From assembly GCA_024639905.1 (NCBI GenBank), contig JAHEGE010000002.1, positions 62,001-126,000 on the forward strand: a stretch of 64,000 nt of DNA. The letters are read 5' to 3'. Position 1 is the first letter of the stretch. Each line of letters starts with the position of its first letter. The position numbers and the translations under genes were made by a program. Below are positions 15,299 to 27,313 of this stretch, piece by piece. The notes below the pieces were generated by a model, which searched no databases, was not told the origin of the DNA, and saw only the letters and a program-made list of their open reading frames with translations. Origin of the DNA: Gammaproteobacteria bacterium. GTDB taxonomy: Bacteria > Pseudomonadota > Gammaproteobacteria > Pseudomonadales > Pseudohongiellaceae.

Positions 15299-16033
15299 AT
15301 GAGTCGCTCTGGGTCAGTCGAGGGGGATGCAGCGGGCATGGGGCAGTTGCCACTGGGCTTGGCGTTAGATGACTCTGCTTTATTCTCCAATTTCCTCGTC
15401 GCAGACGACAATGCGCTCGCCATCGCCTCGCTCAAGGGAGTGGGCCTGGGCGACTCGTCCGAGCGCTTCGTGTATCTCTGGGGTGAAGGCTCCCCGGGCC
15501 TTACCCATCTACTGCAAGCGAGTTGCCATGAAGCAACGGCATGCGGTCGTAGCGCGGTGTACTTGCCTTTAGCCGAGCTCGTAGAGCATGGGCCTGCAAT
15601 AATCGAAGGCCTAGACGAGCTAGACCTAGTCTGCCTCGACGGGTTGGAGGTGATTGCGGGGCTGGGGGCTTGGGAGTTCGCGCTATTCTCTGTGTTCAAT
15701 CGCCTTAAGGAGTCTGGCGGCGCACTGGTCGCCGCGTCGCGCTCGACCCCGCTCAATTTGCCTGTCGCGCTGGCGGATCTGAAGTCGCGATTGCAGTCTG
15801 GCCTGACGTTGCAGGTTCACGCGTTGGATGATCGGCAGAAACGCGAGGCGCTGATTCTGCGCGCTCGGCAACGCGGGATGCAGATGAGCGACGCCGTAGC
15901 AGACTACATTATGCTGCGCTCTGAACGCGGCTTGCCGGCACTGATCGACGTGTTGGACAGGCTCGATGCGAGTACGCTGCAGCAGCAACGTCAGCTAACG
16001 GTGCCGCTGGTTAAACAGACTCTTGGCTGGTGA
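15299..16033 (+). CDS. hda: DnaA regulatory inactivator Hda
   Basis: Hda with the DNA-loaded sliding clamp stimulates ATP hydrolysis by DnaA, preventing re-initiation. Counted from ATG 15299 it has 244 residues. The clamp-binding peptide QLPLGL lies near residue 15, and a DnaA-like AAA+ domain follows (FVYLWGEGSPGLTHLLQA as a modified Walker A, LDLVCLDGLEVIAG as Walker B, then RLQSGLTLQVHALDDRQK). The classic GKT of Walker A is replaced by GLTH, as is common in Hda proteins. It is translationally close to the DUF2066 gene. Confidence 0.88.
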   Translation: MSRSGSVEGDAAGMGQLPLGLALDDSALFSNFLVADDNALAIASLKGVGLGDSSERFVYLWGEGSPGLTHLLQASCHEATACGRSAVYLPLAELVEHGPAIIEGLDELDLVCLDGLEVIAGLGAWEFALFSVFNRLKESGGALVAASRSTPLNLPVALADLKSRLQSGLTLQVHALDDRQKREALILRARQRGMQMSDAVADYIMLRSERGLPALIDVLDRLDASTLQQQRQLTVPLVKQTLGW

Positions 16034-16086
16034 TAATCCTGAGGTAAGTTATCGCAGCGTATCGAGATGAGGCGAAAGGCTTATCG

Positions 16087-16478
16087 TCAGAGCGGTGTCT
16101 TGTAATGTTCGCGGTAGCTACGAATAAATAGGATTAGCGCGCAGAACAAGCCGGTACACAGCGTGATCTCAACAAGGCCCTGTAGAAGTTGCCCGCCTCG
16201 AAACGCCACCAATACGGCGTGCACAAAGTACAGCAATACAACGAAGCTCATCCAGCCGTAAGTCCGCAGCCTGGTGCGTTGTAAACCGGATGCGAATAGC
16301 AGCAGTGGGAGCGTCTGAACGAGGCTGATCGCCATCGTGCCGACACTCAGATTGCCTAACATCATCGGCGTAGAGATAAAGAAGAAGCCGATTAGCCCAT
16401 AATACGTGACGAGCACGCAGAGCCTGTAACGCGCGATAGTGTCAGGCAGCGCTTCTGTCCCGTTTACTATCCCGTTCA

Positions 16479-16479
<1 letters not shown>
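16087..16479 (-). CDS. DUF2069 family inner-membrane protein
   Basis: A 130-residue protein with about four transmembrane helices (near YGLIGFFFIS, SLVQTLPLLLF, MSFVVLLYFVHAVLVA and LCTGLFCALILFI), matching the DUF2069 family. I choose GTG 16479, whose G is shared with the TAG stop of wrbA (TAGTG), implying coupled translation. A wrbA-DUF2069 pair is common in pseudomonads. Function is unknown. A near-duplicate (GTGAACGGGATA / GTAAACGGGACA) lies at the first codons. Confidence 0.85.
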
Positions 16480-18939
<2,460 letters not shown>

Positions 18940-19025
18940 GGAAAGTGCATCCTTAATCGTGTGCTGCTAACGAGGCGTCGGCGTCTAATAAAGTGGGTTT
19001 GCGGAAACAGGCCGCATAATAAGCC

Positions 19026-19053
19026 AAAAAGGCAGCCCGTGGGCTGCCTTTTT
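19026..19053. terminator. intrinsic terminator (symmetric) downstream of the HU-like gene
   Basis: AAAAAGGCAGCCC and GGGCTGCCTTTTT form a 12-13-bp stem with a tiny loop. In the minus direction it ends the HU-like gene, about 97 bases after the stop, with a TTTTT tail. It also has a T-run on the plus strand. The proS start lies 87 bases beyond it, so proS is likely transcribed separately. Confidence 0.85.
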
Positions 19054-19149
19054 ACGCGAAACTCCGCGAGATTACGCGAGAGTCGCACAAGAGTGCTTAA
19101 TCATAGGCGCAAGTGGAGGGCTTGACCCGCCTGCAGCGCCGCTAAGACT

Positions 19150-19539
19150 CTAAATCGCGTAGTCTTTGAGCTTCTTCAAAGGAAGCACTTTGACGCGCGT
19201 AGTCGCTGGCTTCTTAGGGATATCCATAAGTTCGCCTGGCTTGAAAGGGTTGGGGACATTCTTGCGTGCAGGGCGCGCAGGACGAACGACAGACTTGATC
19301 TTAAGCAGGCCTGGGAGTGTGAACTCGCCAACGGCACGTTTCTTAATGTGACGCTCGATCAAAACTGAGAGCTCGTCGATTACCGCAGCTACATCTTTCT
19401 TGCTGAGTTCGGTGTTACCGGCGATCTCGTTAAGGATTTCGGTTTTCGTGTATTTTTTAGAAATAGCAGGTGCCTTGCGAACAGCAGGCGCTGCTTTTAC
19501 TTTTGCCGCAGCTTTCTTAGGAGATTTTTTTACAGCCAT
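19150..19539 (-). CDS. HU-family DNA-binding protein with lysine-rich N-terminal tail
   Basis: A 129-residue protein. Residues 1-30 are a basic Lys/Ala/Pro tail (AVKKSPKKAAAKVKAAPAV) like a histone H1 tail. Residues about 30-125 are an HU/IHF fold (TKTEILNEIAGNTELSKKDV, then a beta-arm region RPARPARKNVPNPFKPGE and VKVLPLKKLKD). The arm differs from HupA/B (no GRNPxTG), resembling the divergent HU-like proteins sometimes labelled viral histone-like. It probably compacts DNA. It has its own promoter (19625-19653) and terminator, so it is monocistronic. Confidence 0.88.
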   Translation of the reverse strand: MAVKKSPKKAAAKVKAAPAVRKAPAISKKYTKTEILNEIAGNTELSKKDVAAVIDELSVLIERHIKKRAVGEFTLPGLLKIKSVVRPARPARKNVPNPFKPGELMDIPKKPATTRVKVLPLKKLKDYAI

Positions 19540-19907
19540 GCCCAGTCTCTTCTTTGTCAGTCATTGGTAAAGGTTGTTTTACTAGTGCGGCTCTCACCGA
19601 GGGTTTAAGACTCGCAACGTCGCCTTTATAGAACATTCGGCAAGTGCTAGCAAGCGCAAACGCCTAAGTTTTTCGACCAATTTGCGGCTTAGTCAATTTT
19701 CTTTCCAATGCTTACAAAATAGAGTCGTAAACGAGTAATTTGGTAACCCTTAGTCGGCGGCTGCTTAGGGCTTAACGACATTTAGGCCGGGAAGGGTCGT
19801 CCTGTCATTTTGCTAATCCGAGCCATTCATGGGTGCTGCGGTTTTGGTATCTAGGTTATACTCCTCTGTTGGTCATGGCGTGGACTATTTATTAGGAACA
19901 TTTTTTT
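19540..19907. other. 368-base divergent intergenic region
   Basis: This is the only gap over 300 bases. It holds the HU-like gene promoter on the minus strand and, near 19857-19862, a TATACT that could be the -10 for fmdB, though no matching -35 is visible. An ACGAC...GTCGT hairpin near 19780 is weak. I see no coding frame or RNA gene. Confidence 0.6.
19625..19653 (-). promoter_or_regulatory. sigma-70 promoter for the HU-like gene
   Basis: On the minus strand: TTGCTA (-35), exactly 17 bases, then TATAAA (-10, 19630-19625). Transcription would start near 19618, about 79 bases before the ATG. Confidence 0.6.
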
Positions 19908-20180
19908 ATGCCAATTTACGAATATCGATGTGATGGCTGCGGGCATGCTTTAGAGGCATTGCAGCGCATGAGTGATGCGCCACTGACGCTGTGTCCCGCG
20001 TGCGGCAAGGAGCAGCTGAGCAAGCAGATCTCCGCGGCGAGTTTCCGCCTCAAAGGTGGCGGCTGGTACGAGACCGATTTTAAGACGGGCAAAAAGAAGC
20101 AATTAGCAGATTCTGATTCGGGATCGCCTGCCAAGGGCACGTCCGCCCCTAAAGACTCGCCGACCAAGGCGGCCTCTTAG
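19908..20180 (+). CDS. FmdB-family zinc-ribbon protein
   Basis: A 90-residue protein with two CxxC knuckles (Cys8/Cys11 and Cys29/Cys32), starting PIYEYRCDGCGH, the FmdB regulatory-protein family pattern. The SAASFRLKGGGWYETDF motif is typical, and the Ser/Lys/Pro tail is likely disordered. The molecular role is unclear. It commonly precedes aspS in gammaproteobacteria, as here (90-base gap). Confidence 0.9.
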   Translation: MPIYEYRCDGCGHALEALQRMSDAPLTLCPACGKEQLSKQISAASFRLKGGGWYETDFKTGKKKQLADSDSGSPAKGTSAPKDSPTKAAS

Positions 20181-20270
20181 CCGCTTCGAGGTGGCTAATA
20201 CAGCTAGATCACCTAGCCCCTATTCAATTTAGTAACACGCCCCTCGGTGGGGTGGAGATAAGGAAGCACT

Positions 20271-22049
20271 ATGCGCAGCAACTATTGCGGAGAACTAAAC
20301 GAGACCTTCGTCGGCCAACAAGTAGAGATCTGCGGCTGGGTGCATCGCCGCCGTGACCACGGAGGCGTTATCTTCCTAGACGTGCGCGATCGTGAGGGCT
20401 TGGCACAGGTAGTGTTTGACCCCGATACGGTAGAGGCCTTCGCCCTAGCCGAGACGGTGCGCAATGAGTTTGTGGTTAAGGTGACGGGTCTTGTGCGTCC
20501 ACGTCCGGAAGGCACATCAAACAGCGGCCTCGGCACCGGCGCTATTGAGGTGCTGGGTAAGCAGCTCGAGATCCTTAATGCGGCCGCCACGCCTCCGTTC
20601 CAGCTAGATGAACACGCGGCGGTGGGAGAGGACGTGCGACTGCGGTATCGCTATGTGGATTTGCGTCGCCCAGAGATGACTGAGCGTCTGCGGTTCCGTT
20701 CGAAGGTCACGAATACTGTGCGCAATTTCTTTGATGATAATGGGTTCATCGATGTGGAAACGCCACTGCTTACCAAGGCCACGCCCGAGGGTGCGCGCGA
20801 TTACCTCGTTCCGAGCCGCACTCACCCGAACCGTTTCTTCGCGCTACCTCAATCGCCGCAGCTGTTTAAACAGATCCTCATGGCCGCGGGTATGGATCGC
20901 TATTATCAAATCGCTAAGTGCTTCCGCGATGAAGATTTGCGCGCCGATCGTCAGCCCGAGTTCACACAGATAGACGTCGAGACGTCTTTCATGGACGAAG
21001 AACAGATCATGTCGACCATGGAAGGCATGATTAAGGGCGTATTTAAGAAGCATTTGGACGTAGATCTCGGTGAGTTCCCGCGTATGCCATTCTCTGAGGC
21101 GATGAATCGTTACGGCTCCGATAAGCCGGATCTGCGCATTGACCTCGAGCTGGTTGATATTGCCGATCTGATGAAAGAGGTCGATTTCAAGGTGTTCAGT
21201 GGCCCGGCCAACGATCCGGCGAGCCGCGTGGTGGCGCTGCGCGTGCCCAACGGTGTTGAGATCAGCCGCAAGGTCATCGATGAATACACCAAGTATGTTT
21301 CGATCTTCGGCGCCAAGGGGCTGGCTTGGGTGAAGGTGAACGACCTGGCTGCGGGCCTGGAAGGGCTCCAATCGCCAATTCTTAAGTTTATGCCCGACGC
21401 TGCCGTCGACGCGCTCCTGGCCAAGCTTGGTGCACAGACCGGAGACATCATCTTCTTCGGCGCCGACAAAGCTAAGATCGTGAACGAAGCGCTCGGCGCC
21501 CTGCGCATAAAGGTGGCAGAAGACCTCGGGCAGGTTAAAGACGTGTGGGCTCCGCTGTGGGTTGTGGACTTTCCCATGTTCGAAACCAACGGTGAGGGTA
21601 ATCTGACGTCATTGCATCACCCCTTTACCGCGCCAGCCTGCTCCGTAGAAGAGCTGAAGAATAAGCCGGCCGAGGCGCTGTCGCGTGCCTACGATATGGT
21701 GCTTAACGGCACTGAGCTTGGCGGAGGCTCGATTCGTATCAACAAGCCCGATATGCAGCAGTCGGTCTTCGAGGTGCTTGGCATCGGCGAGGAAGAGGCG
21801 CAGGAGAAGTTTGGCTTCCTGCTCGACGCTCTAAGTTTCGGCTGTCCTCCCCACGGCGGCATCGCCTTCGGCCTAGACCGCCTGATCATGTTAATGACTG
21901 GTGCGACCTCTATCCGTGACGTGATCGCCTTCCCCAAGACGCAGTCGGCAGCGTGTCCGCTTACCGAGGCGCCAGGCGAGGTGTCTGCCAAGCAGCTGCG
22001 TGAGCTCAACATCCGCCTGCGTGAACAGCCCAAGCCAGATGCCGAGTGA
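20271..22049 (+). CDS. aspS: aspartyl-tRNA synthetase, probably non-discriminating
   Basis: Charges tRNA-Asp and, by its residues, probably also tRNA-Asn. The 592 residues comprise an OB-fold anticodon domain ([20 protein letters not shown]), class II motif 2 ([16 protein letters not shown]), the bacterial GAD insert and motif 3 ([16 protein letters not shown]). The anticodon-domain positions reading His30 and Gly81 correspond to the residues that make P. aeruginosa AspRS accept tRNA-Asn; E. coli has Leu and Lys there. ATG 20271 has AAGGAAG six bases ahead. It is followed by yebC and ruvCAB. Confidence 0.95.
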   Translation: MRSNYCGELNETFVGQQVEICGWVHRRRDHGGVIFLDVRDREGLAQVVFDPDTVEAFALAETVRNEFVVKVTGLVRPRPEGTSNSGLGTGAIEVLGKQLEILNAAATPPFQLDEHAAVGEDVRLRYRYVDLRRPEMTERLRFRSKVTNTVRNFFDDNGFIDVETPLLTKATPEGARDYLVPSRTHPNRFFALPQSPQLFKQILMAAGMDRYYQIAKCFRDEDLRADRQPEFTQIDVETSFMDEEQIMSTMEGMIKGVFKKHLDVDLGEFPRMPFSEAMNRYGSDKPDLRIDLELVDIADLMKEVDFKVFSGPANDPASRVVALRVPNGVEISRKVIDEYTKYVSIFGAKGLAWVKVNDLAAGLEGLQSPILKFMPDAAVDALLAKLGAQTGDIIFFGADKAKIVNEALGALRIKVAEDLGQVKDVWAPLWVVDFPMFETNGEGNLTSLHHPFTAPACSVEELKNKPAEALSRAYDMVLNGTELGGGSIRINKPDMQQSVFEVLGIGEEEAQEKFGFLLDALSFGCPPHGGIAFGLDRLIMLMTGATSIRDVIAFPKTQSAACPLTEAPGEVSAKQLRELNIRLREQPKPDAE

Positions 22050-22124
22050 GTTTCGTGAGTCGATGACACGAGAGTGAATCAGTAAGGGTATCGAAGAAGA
22101 GAGTATTAAAGCAGGGAGACGAGC

Positions 22125-22868
22125 ATGGCAGGTCACAGTAAATGGGCGAATATTAAGCACCGCAAAGCAGGACAAGATGCGAAGCGGGGCAAGGTGTTCA
22201 CTAAAATCATCCGTGAGCTGACAATCGCGGCGAAGATGGGCGGAGGCAATGTAGCCGACAATCCGCGCCTTCGCGCGATCGTCGATAAGGCGCTAGCCGC
22301 CAATATGACGCGGGATACTATCGACCGTGCGGTGGCGCGCGGTGCCGGCACTGCAGAGAACGAAAATCTCGAAGAGCTCGATTACGAAGGTTACGGGCCT
22401 GGCGGCGTCGCGATCCTCGTCGAAACCCTCACAGACAACAAGAACCGGACTGTCGCCGAGGTGCGTCATTGCTTTAGCAAATACGGCGGCAGTCTCGGCA
22501 CCAACGGCTCGGTCGCCTACCTCTTCGAGCGTACGGGTATTATCAGCTTCGCAGAGGGTGCTGACGAAGAGCAGATCATGGAGATCGCACTTGAAGCGGG
22601 CGCGCATGACATCACGACTAACGAAGACACGAGTATCGATGTGCTAACTACCCTCGAGACCTTCGGCGCGGTGCAGGACGCACTTAAGACAGCTGGGTTG
22701 GAGTGGGTAAACGCCGAGATGACCATGCTCGCCTCAACCCACGCTGATCTCGATCTCGGCGGCGCCGAATCTCTGCTGAAGATGATCGATCACATGGAAG
22801 ATCTCGACGACGTGCAAAATGTCTATCACAACGGCAATATCTCCGACGAGATCGCCGCACAGCTCTAA
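22125..22868 (+). CDS. yebC: YebC/PmpR-family transcriptional regulator
   Basis: A 247-residue member of the TACO1/YebC family. The start [22 protein letters not shown] is diagnostic, followed by [16 protein letters not shown] and [12 protein letters not shown]. Members act as DNA-binding regulators in some bacteria, and YebC-type proteins have been linked to translation of polyproline stretches. Its place between aspS and ruvC is conserved. AGGGAG seven bases before the ATG supports the start. Confidence 0.95.
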   Translation: MAGHSKWANIKHRKAGQDAKRGKVFTKIIRELTIAAKMGGGNVADNPRLRAIVDKALAANMTRDTIDRAVARGAGTAENENLEELDYEGYGPGGVAILVETLTDNKNRTVAEVRHCFSKYGGSLGTNGSVAYLFERTGIISFAEGADEEQIMEIALEAGAHDITTNEDTSIDVLTTLETFGAVQDALKTAGLEWVNAEMTMLASTHADLDLGGAESLLKMIDHMEDLDDVQNVYHNGNISDEIAAQL

Positions 22869-22918
22869 GCAGAGCGCGATGAGGCTGGCTCCCGGGTTGT
22901 CAACGAACGGCATAAGCT

Positions 22919-23437
22919 ATGGCTATTTTTTTGGGTATCGATCCGGGTTCGCGCATTACCGGTTATGGCTTGGTGAACTCGGTAGCCAATCGGCTCGAGT
23001 TTGTCGGCTGTGGTCGCATAAAGACCGAGGGTGATTCCCAGCCCGAACGGTTGAAGATGATTTTCGAGGGTGTCTGCCAGATCATCGAGGAGTTCTCTCC
23101 TCAGTATGCCGCTATCGAAGAGGTGTTTATGGGCAGAAACGCCGCCTCTGCACTGAAGCTCGGGCAGGCACGCGGCAGTGCCATGGTGGCGTGCTTGCAC
23201 CATGACCTGTCGGTTGATGAGTACTCGGCGCGTGCGGTGAAGCTTGCCGTGGTGGGCTCGGGCGCTGCAGGTAAAGATCAGGTTCAGCACATGGTGAAGT
23301 CGCTGTTACGCATCGATGATACACTCGCTGAAGATGCGGCTGACGGACTGGCAATTGCCATCTGTCACGCCAACACGCAGGCCAGTCTCATTAAGCTCGC
23401 CGGCGCCACACGCTATAGCAGGAAAAGGCTGAGGTAA
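22919..23437 (+). CDS. ruvC: Holliday junction resolvase RuvC
   Basis: Endonuclease that cuts Holliday junctions bound by RuvAB. The 172 residues have the RNase H-like acidic active site: Asp8 (LGIDPGSRITGYG), Glu67 (AIEEVFMGRN), and Asp139 and Asp142 (EDAADGLAIA). The length matches E. coli (173). It is the first gene of ruvC-ruvA-ruvB; ruvA starts eight bases after the stop. No SOS box is evident in the short gap upstream. Confidence 0.96.
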   Translation: MAIFLGIDPGSRITGYGLVNSVANRLEFVGCGRIKTEGDSQPERLKMIFEGVCQIIEEFSPQYAAIEEVFMGRNAASALKLGQARGSAMVACLHHDLSVDEYSARAVKLAVVGSGAAGKDQVQHMVKSLLRIDDTLAEDAADGLAIAICHANTQASLIKLAGATRYSRKRLR

Positions 23438-23445
23438 GAGCTAAG

Positions 23446-24060
23446 GTGATAGGACGCATTCGCGGCACGTTAATAGAAAAATCTCCGCCCGATATTCAGG
23501 TAGAAACTGGCGGCCTTGCCTACGAGCTGCAAGTGCCGATGAGCACACTCTTCAAATTGCCCGAACTCGGCGAGGCGGTAACCCTTCATACTCATTTCGT
23601 GGTGCGGGAAGATGCCCAGCAGCTATTCGGCTTCATTGATGCCAAAGACAAGGCGCTGTTCCGCACGCTGATCAAGGTCAATGGAGTTGGCCCGAAGATG
23701 GCCTTGGGCATCCTCTCCAGTGTCGAATCCGACGAGTTGGTCGCGCTGGTGCTCAACAACGACATCGCTGCGCTGGTTGCCATGCCAGGAATAGGCAAGA
23801 AGACGGCAGAGCGCTTGGTTATCGAGCTGCGTGACCGCATTAAGGATTGGGATACGGGCGGCGCTGTGGGCGCTGCAACGAGCGCGGCAAGCAAAGCGGG
23901 TGCCGACAAGGCCGCAGCGCTTGAGGCCGAAACAGCGCTCATTAGCCTTGGCTATAAGCCTGCTCAGGCCGCGCGGGCGATTGCCACTGCGCTTAAGGAG
24001 CAGCCCGAGTTAATCCGTAGTGACGAGCTTATCCGTCATGCGCTTAAGAACATGGTTTAG
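23446..24060 (+). CDS. ruvA: Holliday junction branch-migration protein RuvA
   Basis: DNA-binding tetramer that targets RuvB to Holliday junctions. The 204 residues start at GTG (IGRIRGTLIEKSP). It has an OB fold, then two helix-hairpin-helix motifs (VNGVGPKMALGILS and MPGIGKKTAERLVIEL), a flexible acid/alanine linker, and the C-terminal RuvB-contact domain (EAETALISLGYKPAQAARAI). It sits eight bases after ruvC and 21 before ruvB. Confidence 0.96.
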   Translation: MIGRIRGTLIEKSPPDIQVETGGLAYELQVPMSTLFKLPELGEAVTLHTHFVVREDAQQLFGFIDAKDKALFRTLIKVNGVGPKMALGILSSVESDELVALVLNNDIAALVAMPGIGKKTAERLVIELRDRIKDWDTGGAVGAATSAASKAGADKAAALEAETALISLGYKPAQAARAIATALKEQPELIRSDELIRHALKNMV

Positions 24061-24081
24061 CACCAATAGGCAGAATGACAC

Positions 24082-25119
24082 ATGATAGAAGATAGGTTGA
24101 TCTCTGCTGATAGCATCCAGAGCGAAGAATCGCACGATCGCGCTATTCGTCCCCTCTCTCTGTATGACTACATCGGGCAGGCTGAGGTTAAGCAGCAGAT
24201 GGAAATCTTCATCCAGGCGGCCCGCGGTCGCGGCGAGCCTCTGGATCATACTCTCGTGTTTGGGCCTCCGGGTCTTGGCAAGACGACGTTAGCCAACATT
24301 ATCGCGAATGAGTTAAACGCGTCGATTAAGACGACCTCGGGTCCCGTGCTCGAGAAGGCAGGGGATCTCGCGGCGATGCTGACGAATCTCGAGGCAGGTG
24401 ACGTCTTGTTTATCGATGAGATCCACCGCATGAGCCCCGCCATCGAAGAGATTCTGTATCCGGCGATGGAGGATTATCAGCTCGATATCATGATCGGCGA
24501 GGGGCCCGCTGCGCGTTCAATTAAACTCGACCTGCCACCATTCACCTTGGTAGGAGCGACAACTCGCGCGGGGCTTCTCACGTCGCCGCTGCGTGATCGT
24601 TTCGGGATAATTCAGCGATTGGAGTTTTATTCGCTGGGAGAGCTCACCACAATCGTCACCCGTTCTGCGCGCATTCTTGGCTGTGTAATCAGTCCAGACG
24701 GCGCCTCCGAGATCGCGCGTCGCTCGCGCGGCACTCCCCGTATCGCTAACCGTTTACTGCGCAGGGTTAGAGACTATTCTCAGGTTAAATCAGATGGTGC
24801 GATTGGTGCGTCAGAGGCAGCCGGCGCTCTAGATATGCTGAGCATCGATGACAATGGCTTTGATCACATGGATCGACGGCTGCTTATGACGATGATCGAA
24901 AAATTCGACGGAGGGCCAGTCGGCATCGACAGTCTTGCGGCAGCGATTAGCGAGGAGCGCGACACCATCGAAGATGTGCTCGAGCCCTATTTGATCCAAC
25001 AGGGTTTCATCATGCGCACGCCGCGGGGCAGGGTGGTCACCCAACACGCCTACCGCCATTTTGGTATGGCGCCTAGCGTGGCCGCTGCGGATCTCTTTTG
25101 CACTGAGCCTGGCGCCTAA
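24082..25119 (+). CDS. ruvB: Holliday junction DNA helicase RuvB
   Basis: AAA+ motor for branch migration. The 345 residues show Walker A GPPGLGKT (61-68), Walker [10 protein letters not shown] (109-117), sensor 1 in [20 protein letters not shown] and a C-terminal winged helix ([23 protein letters not shown]). It completes the ruvCAB cluster. In many relatives ybgC follows; here tolQ comes next after 178 bases with no ybgC. Confidence 0.97.
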   Translation: MIEDRLISADSIQSEESHDRAIRPLSLYDYIGQAEVKQQMEIFIQAARGRGEPLDHTLVFGPPGLGKTTLANIIANELNASIKTTSGPVLEKAGDLAAMLTNLEAGDVLFIDEIHRMSPAIEEILYPAMEDYQLDIMIGEGPAARSIKLDLPPFTLVGATTRAGLLTSPLRDRFGIIQRLEFYSLGELTTIVTRSARILGCVISPDGASEIARRSRGTPRIANRLLRRVRDYSQVKSDGAIGASEAAGALDMLSIDDNGFDHMDRRLLMTMIEKFDGGPVGIDSLAAAISEERDTIEDVLEPYLIQQGFIMRTPRGRVVTQHAYRHFGMAPSVAAADLFCTEPGA

Positions 25120-25297
25120 ACAGGCCGCCCTGCGGGTCGCGCTCTCGCGATCTATCGCTAAATTCATCAAACTATTTTTCGGCTCTGCCGACATCTTCTT
25201 GTGAAGCTGCGGATAGCCGCGGACATCGCGGTGTCTAAAATGCACTCCTTAGTGTGCGGCTTCCCCTCGAACAGCATGAGAACTCGGAGAAAATGGT

Positions 25298-25984
25298 GTG
25301 AACGAAGCGATTAGTCCTATTACCCTCATACTCGAGGCGACCCTTCCTGTTCAGCTGGTGATGCTGTCGCTTTTAGGGCTTTCGATACTTTCTTGGGTCA
25401 TGATCGTGCAGCGCGCGATGGTGCTCAATGCGGCCAGCCGTGGCGTGCTGAGTTTCGAGGAGCGCTTTTGGAGTGGGATGGATCTGAGCCAGCTCTACAA
25501 AGAAGGCACGCAGATGCAGCGCGATGAGATCCCCATCGTCGGCCTCGAGAATATCTTCCGAGCAGGATTTAAGGAATTCATGCGGCTGCGCCAGCAGTCG
25601 TCAGTGGACCGAGAGGCGATCATGGAAGGCGCACAGCGTGCGATGCGAGTGGCGTATTCGCGCGAGGAAGAGAAGCTTGAGCGTCATCTCGCGTTTCTCG
25701 CCTCGGTAGGCTCGGTGTCGCCTTATGTCGGCCTGTTTGGCACGGTTATCGGCATCATGAACTCCTTTATCGGGCTCGCAAGCCAAAACCAAGCGACCCT
25801 TCAGGTTGTCGCACCAGGCATCGCGGAGGCGCTTATTGCCACTGCGATGGGGCTCTTCGCGGCAATTCCCGCGGTCGTGGCATATAACCGCTACGCTTCT
25901 TCAGTGGAAACCATCACCGGCAGCTACATTACGTTTACCGATGAGTTCTCCAGCATCCTGCACCGTCAGGTTCACAGCGAATAA
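25298..25984 (+). CDS. tolQ: Tol-Pal system protein TolQ
   Basis: Inner-membrane proton-channel subunit (MotA/TolQ/ExbB family) that with TolR energises TolA during outer-membrane constriction. The 228 residues have three membrane segments (about 15-37; then PYVGLFGTVIGIMNSF and GIAEALIATAMGLFAAIPAVVAYN in the second half). The start is GTG 25298 with GGAGA upstream. It leads the tolQRAB-pal-cpoB operon; tolR begins 10 bases after its stop. Confidence 0.95.
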   Translation: MNEAISPITLILEATLPVQLVMLSLLGLSILSWVMIVQRAMVLNAASRGVLSFEERFWSGMDLSQLYKEGTQMQRDEIPIVGLENIFRAGFKEFMRLRQQSSVDREAIMEGAQRAMRVAYSREEEKLERHLAFLASVGSVSPYVGLFGTVIGIMNSFIGLASQNQATLQVVAPGIAEALIATAMGLFAAIPAVVAYNRYASSVETITGSYITFTDEFSSILHRQVHSE

Positions 25985-25994
25985 CGAGCGCGAC

Positions 25995-26435
25995 ATGGAC
26001 ATTATTCAACGCAAGAAGCGAAAACCGATGGGCGACATCAATGTCGTCCCTTACATCGACGTCATGCTTGTGCTGCTCATCGTCTTCATGGTGACGGCGC
26101 CGCTGCTGAATCAAGGCATCGATGTGGAGTTGCCACAAGCGAACAATGAGCCTCTGAGTATCGATGAGAATCAGGCGACTCTCGTGGTATCGATTACCGC
26201 CGCTGGGGAATATTACTTAAGCCTCGGAGCAACCGGCGATGATCGTCAGTCGACTAGCCTCGAAGGAGTAGGGGAGCAGGTGGCCAAGATCGTTAGTGCC
26301 AATCCGGAGATTCAAGTGCTGGTTGAAGGCGATACGTCTGCCGATTGGGGCGCGATGATCCAGCTGCTCACCACATTGCAGGCTGCGGGTGTCGCGAACC
26401 CGAATTTCATCACAAAGCCCCTCGAGTCGCTGTAA
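25995..26435 (+). CDS. tolR: Tol-Pal system protein TolR
   Basis: Partner of TolQ (ExbD/TolR family) with one N-terminal transmembrane helix (MLVLLIVFMVTAPLL, about 24-38) and a periplasmic domain. INVVPYIDVMLVLLIVFMV carries the conserved proton-path Asp. I use ATG 25995 (146 residues, the family length); the frame stays open further upstream inside tolQ, but that part is not TolR-like. It is followed by tolA after 17 bases. Confidence 0.95.
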   Translation: MDIIQRKKRKPMGDINVVPYIDVMLVLLIVFMVTAPLLNQGIDVELPQANNEPLSIDENQATLVVSITAAGEYYLSLGATGDDRQSTSLEGVGEQVAKIVSANPEIQVLVEGDTSADWGAMIQLLTTLQAAGVANPNFITKPLESL

Positions 26436-26452
26436 TTTTAGGAACAAAGTCA

Positions 26453-27313
26453 ATGCGATCACTGCGTGAGCAATTAGGATTCGGCGAGGGGGAGCTTACT
26501 CCCAAACTCGTCATCCTCAATGGCTACCCGATCGCCGTGGTGACGGCGGTGACGCTGCACATTGTCCTTCTCGCCGGGCTGCTTTATTTGCAAACTAGCA
26601 GCCAATCCCAAGCCCTCGAGTTGGTGCAACCAACGGTGATTAAAGCATTGTTGATCGACGAGAACCCACAGGTTACTAATCAGCGCAATCAAGAGCGGCG
26701 CCGGGTCGAGGATCAGCGCCGCAAGAACGAGCAGGCTGCGGCGGCGCAAAAACGACGTGAAGACGCTGCTGCGCAGAAGCGCCGCGATGAGGCGGCGGCA
26801 CAAAAGAAAGCGACAGAGGAGCGTCAGCGCGTCGCGGATGCGAAAGCCCGAACAGAGCGTGAAACGCGAGAGCGAGAAGACGCTGCCCGAGCAGAGGCTC
26901 TGCGGCAGGATAAGCTCGCCGAGGAGGCACGAGAGCGCCGCGAGGAGCAAGCGCGTAGAGAGCGTGAAGCGACAGCTGACGCTGCAGCGGCCGAGGCGGC
27001 GAGCAGCGAATTCGAGCTAATTCAAAGCGCGACAGGGCTGATTCAGCAACTGGTGACTGAAAATTGGTCGCGTCCACCGAGTGCTCGCAACGGGATGCGG
27101 GCGGTCATTCAGATTCGGATGCTGCCTACGGGCGAACTCATCGATGCCACCATTACCCAATCAAGCGGCGACCCCGCTTTCGATCGCTCGGCGGAAAACG
27201 CCGTGTATCGTGCGGCGCCATTTAGCGAGTTAACTGCGTTACCTATCCGCGTATTCAATCAGAATTTTCGCACCCTCTCACTCATTTTCCAGCCAGAGGA
27301 TTTACTCAACTAA
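26453..27313 (+). CDS. tolA: Tol-Pal system protein TolA
   Basis: Links the TolQR motor to TolB/Pal across the periplasm. From ATG 26453 (AGGAA nine bases ahead) it has 286 residues. A transmembrane helix (IAVVTAVTLHIVLLAGLLYL, about 26-46) is followed by a long Ala/Arg/Glu/Lys coiled coil (about 75-180, many QKRRDEAAA-like steps) and a C-terminal TonB-like domain (MRAVIQIRMLPTGELIDATI and SSGDPAFDRSAENAVYRA). The stop overlaps the tolB start (TAATG). Confidence 0.94.
   Translation: MRSLREQLGFGEGELTPKLVILNGYPIAVVTAVTLHIVLLAGLLYLQTSSQSQALELVQPTVIKALLIDENPQVTNQRNQERRRVEDQRRKNEQAAAAQKRREDAAAQKRRDEAAAQKKATEERQRVADAKARTERETREREDAARAEALRQDKLAEEARERREEQARREREATADAAAAEAASSEFELIQSATGLIQQLVTENWSRPPSARNGMRAVIQIRMLPTGELIDATITQSSGDPAFDRSAENAVYRAAPFSELTALPIRVFNQNFRTLSLIFQPEDLLN

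Noticed and set aside
20844-21371. 175-residue open frame antisense to aspS
   Set aside because: A shadow of aspS with unusual His/Ile-rich composition and no family match.
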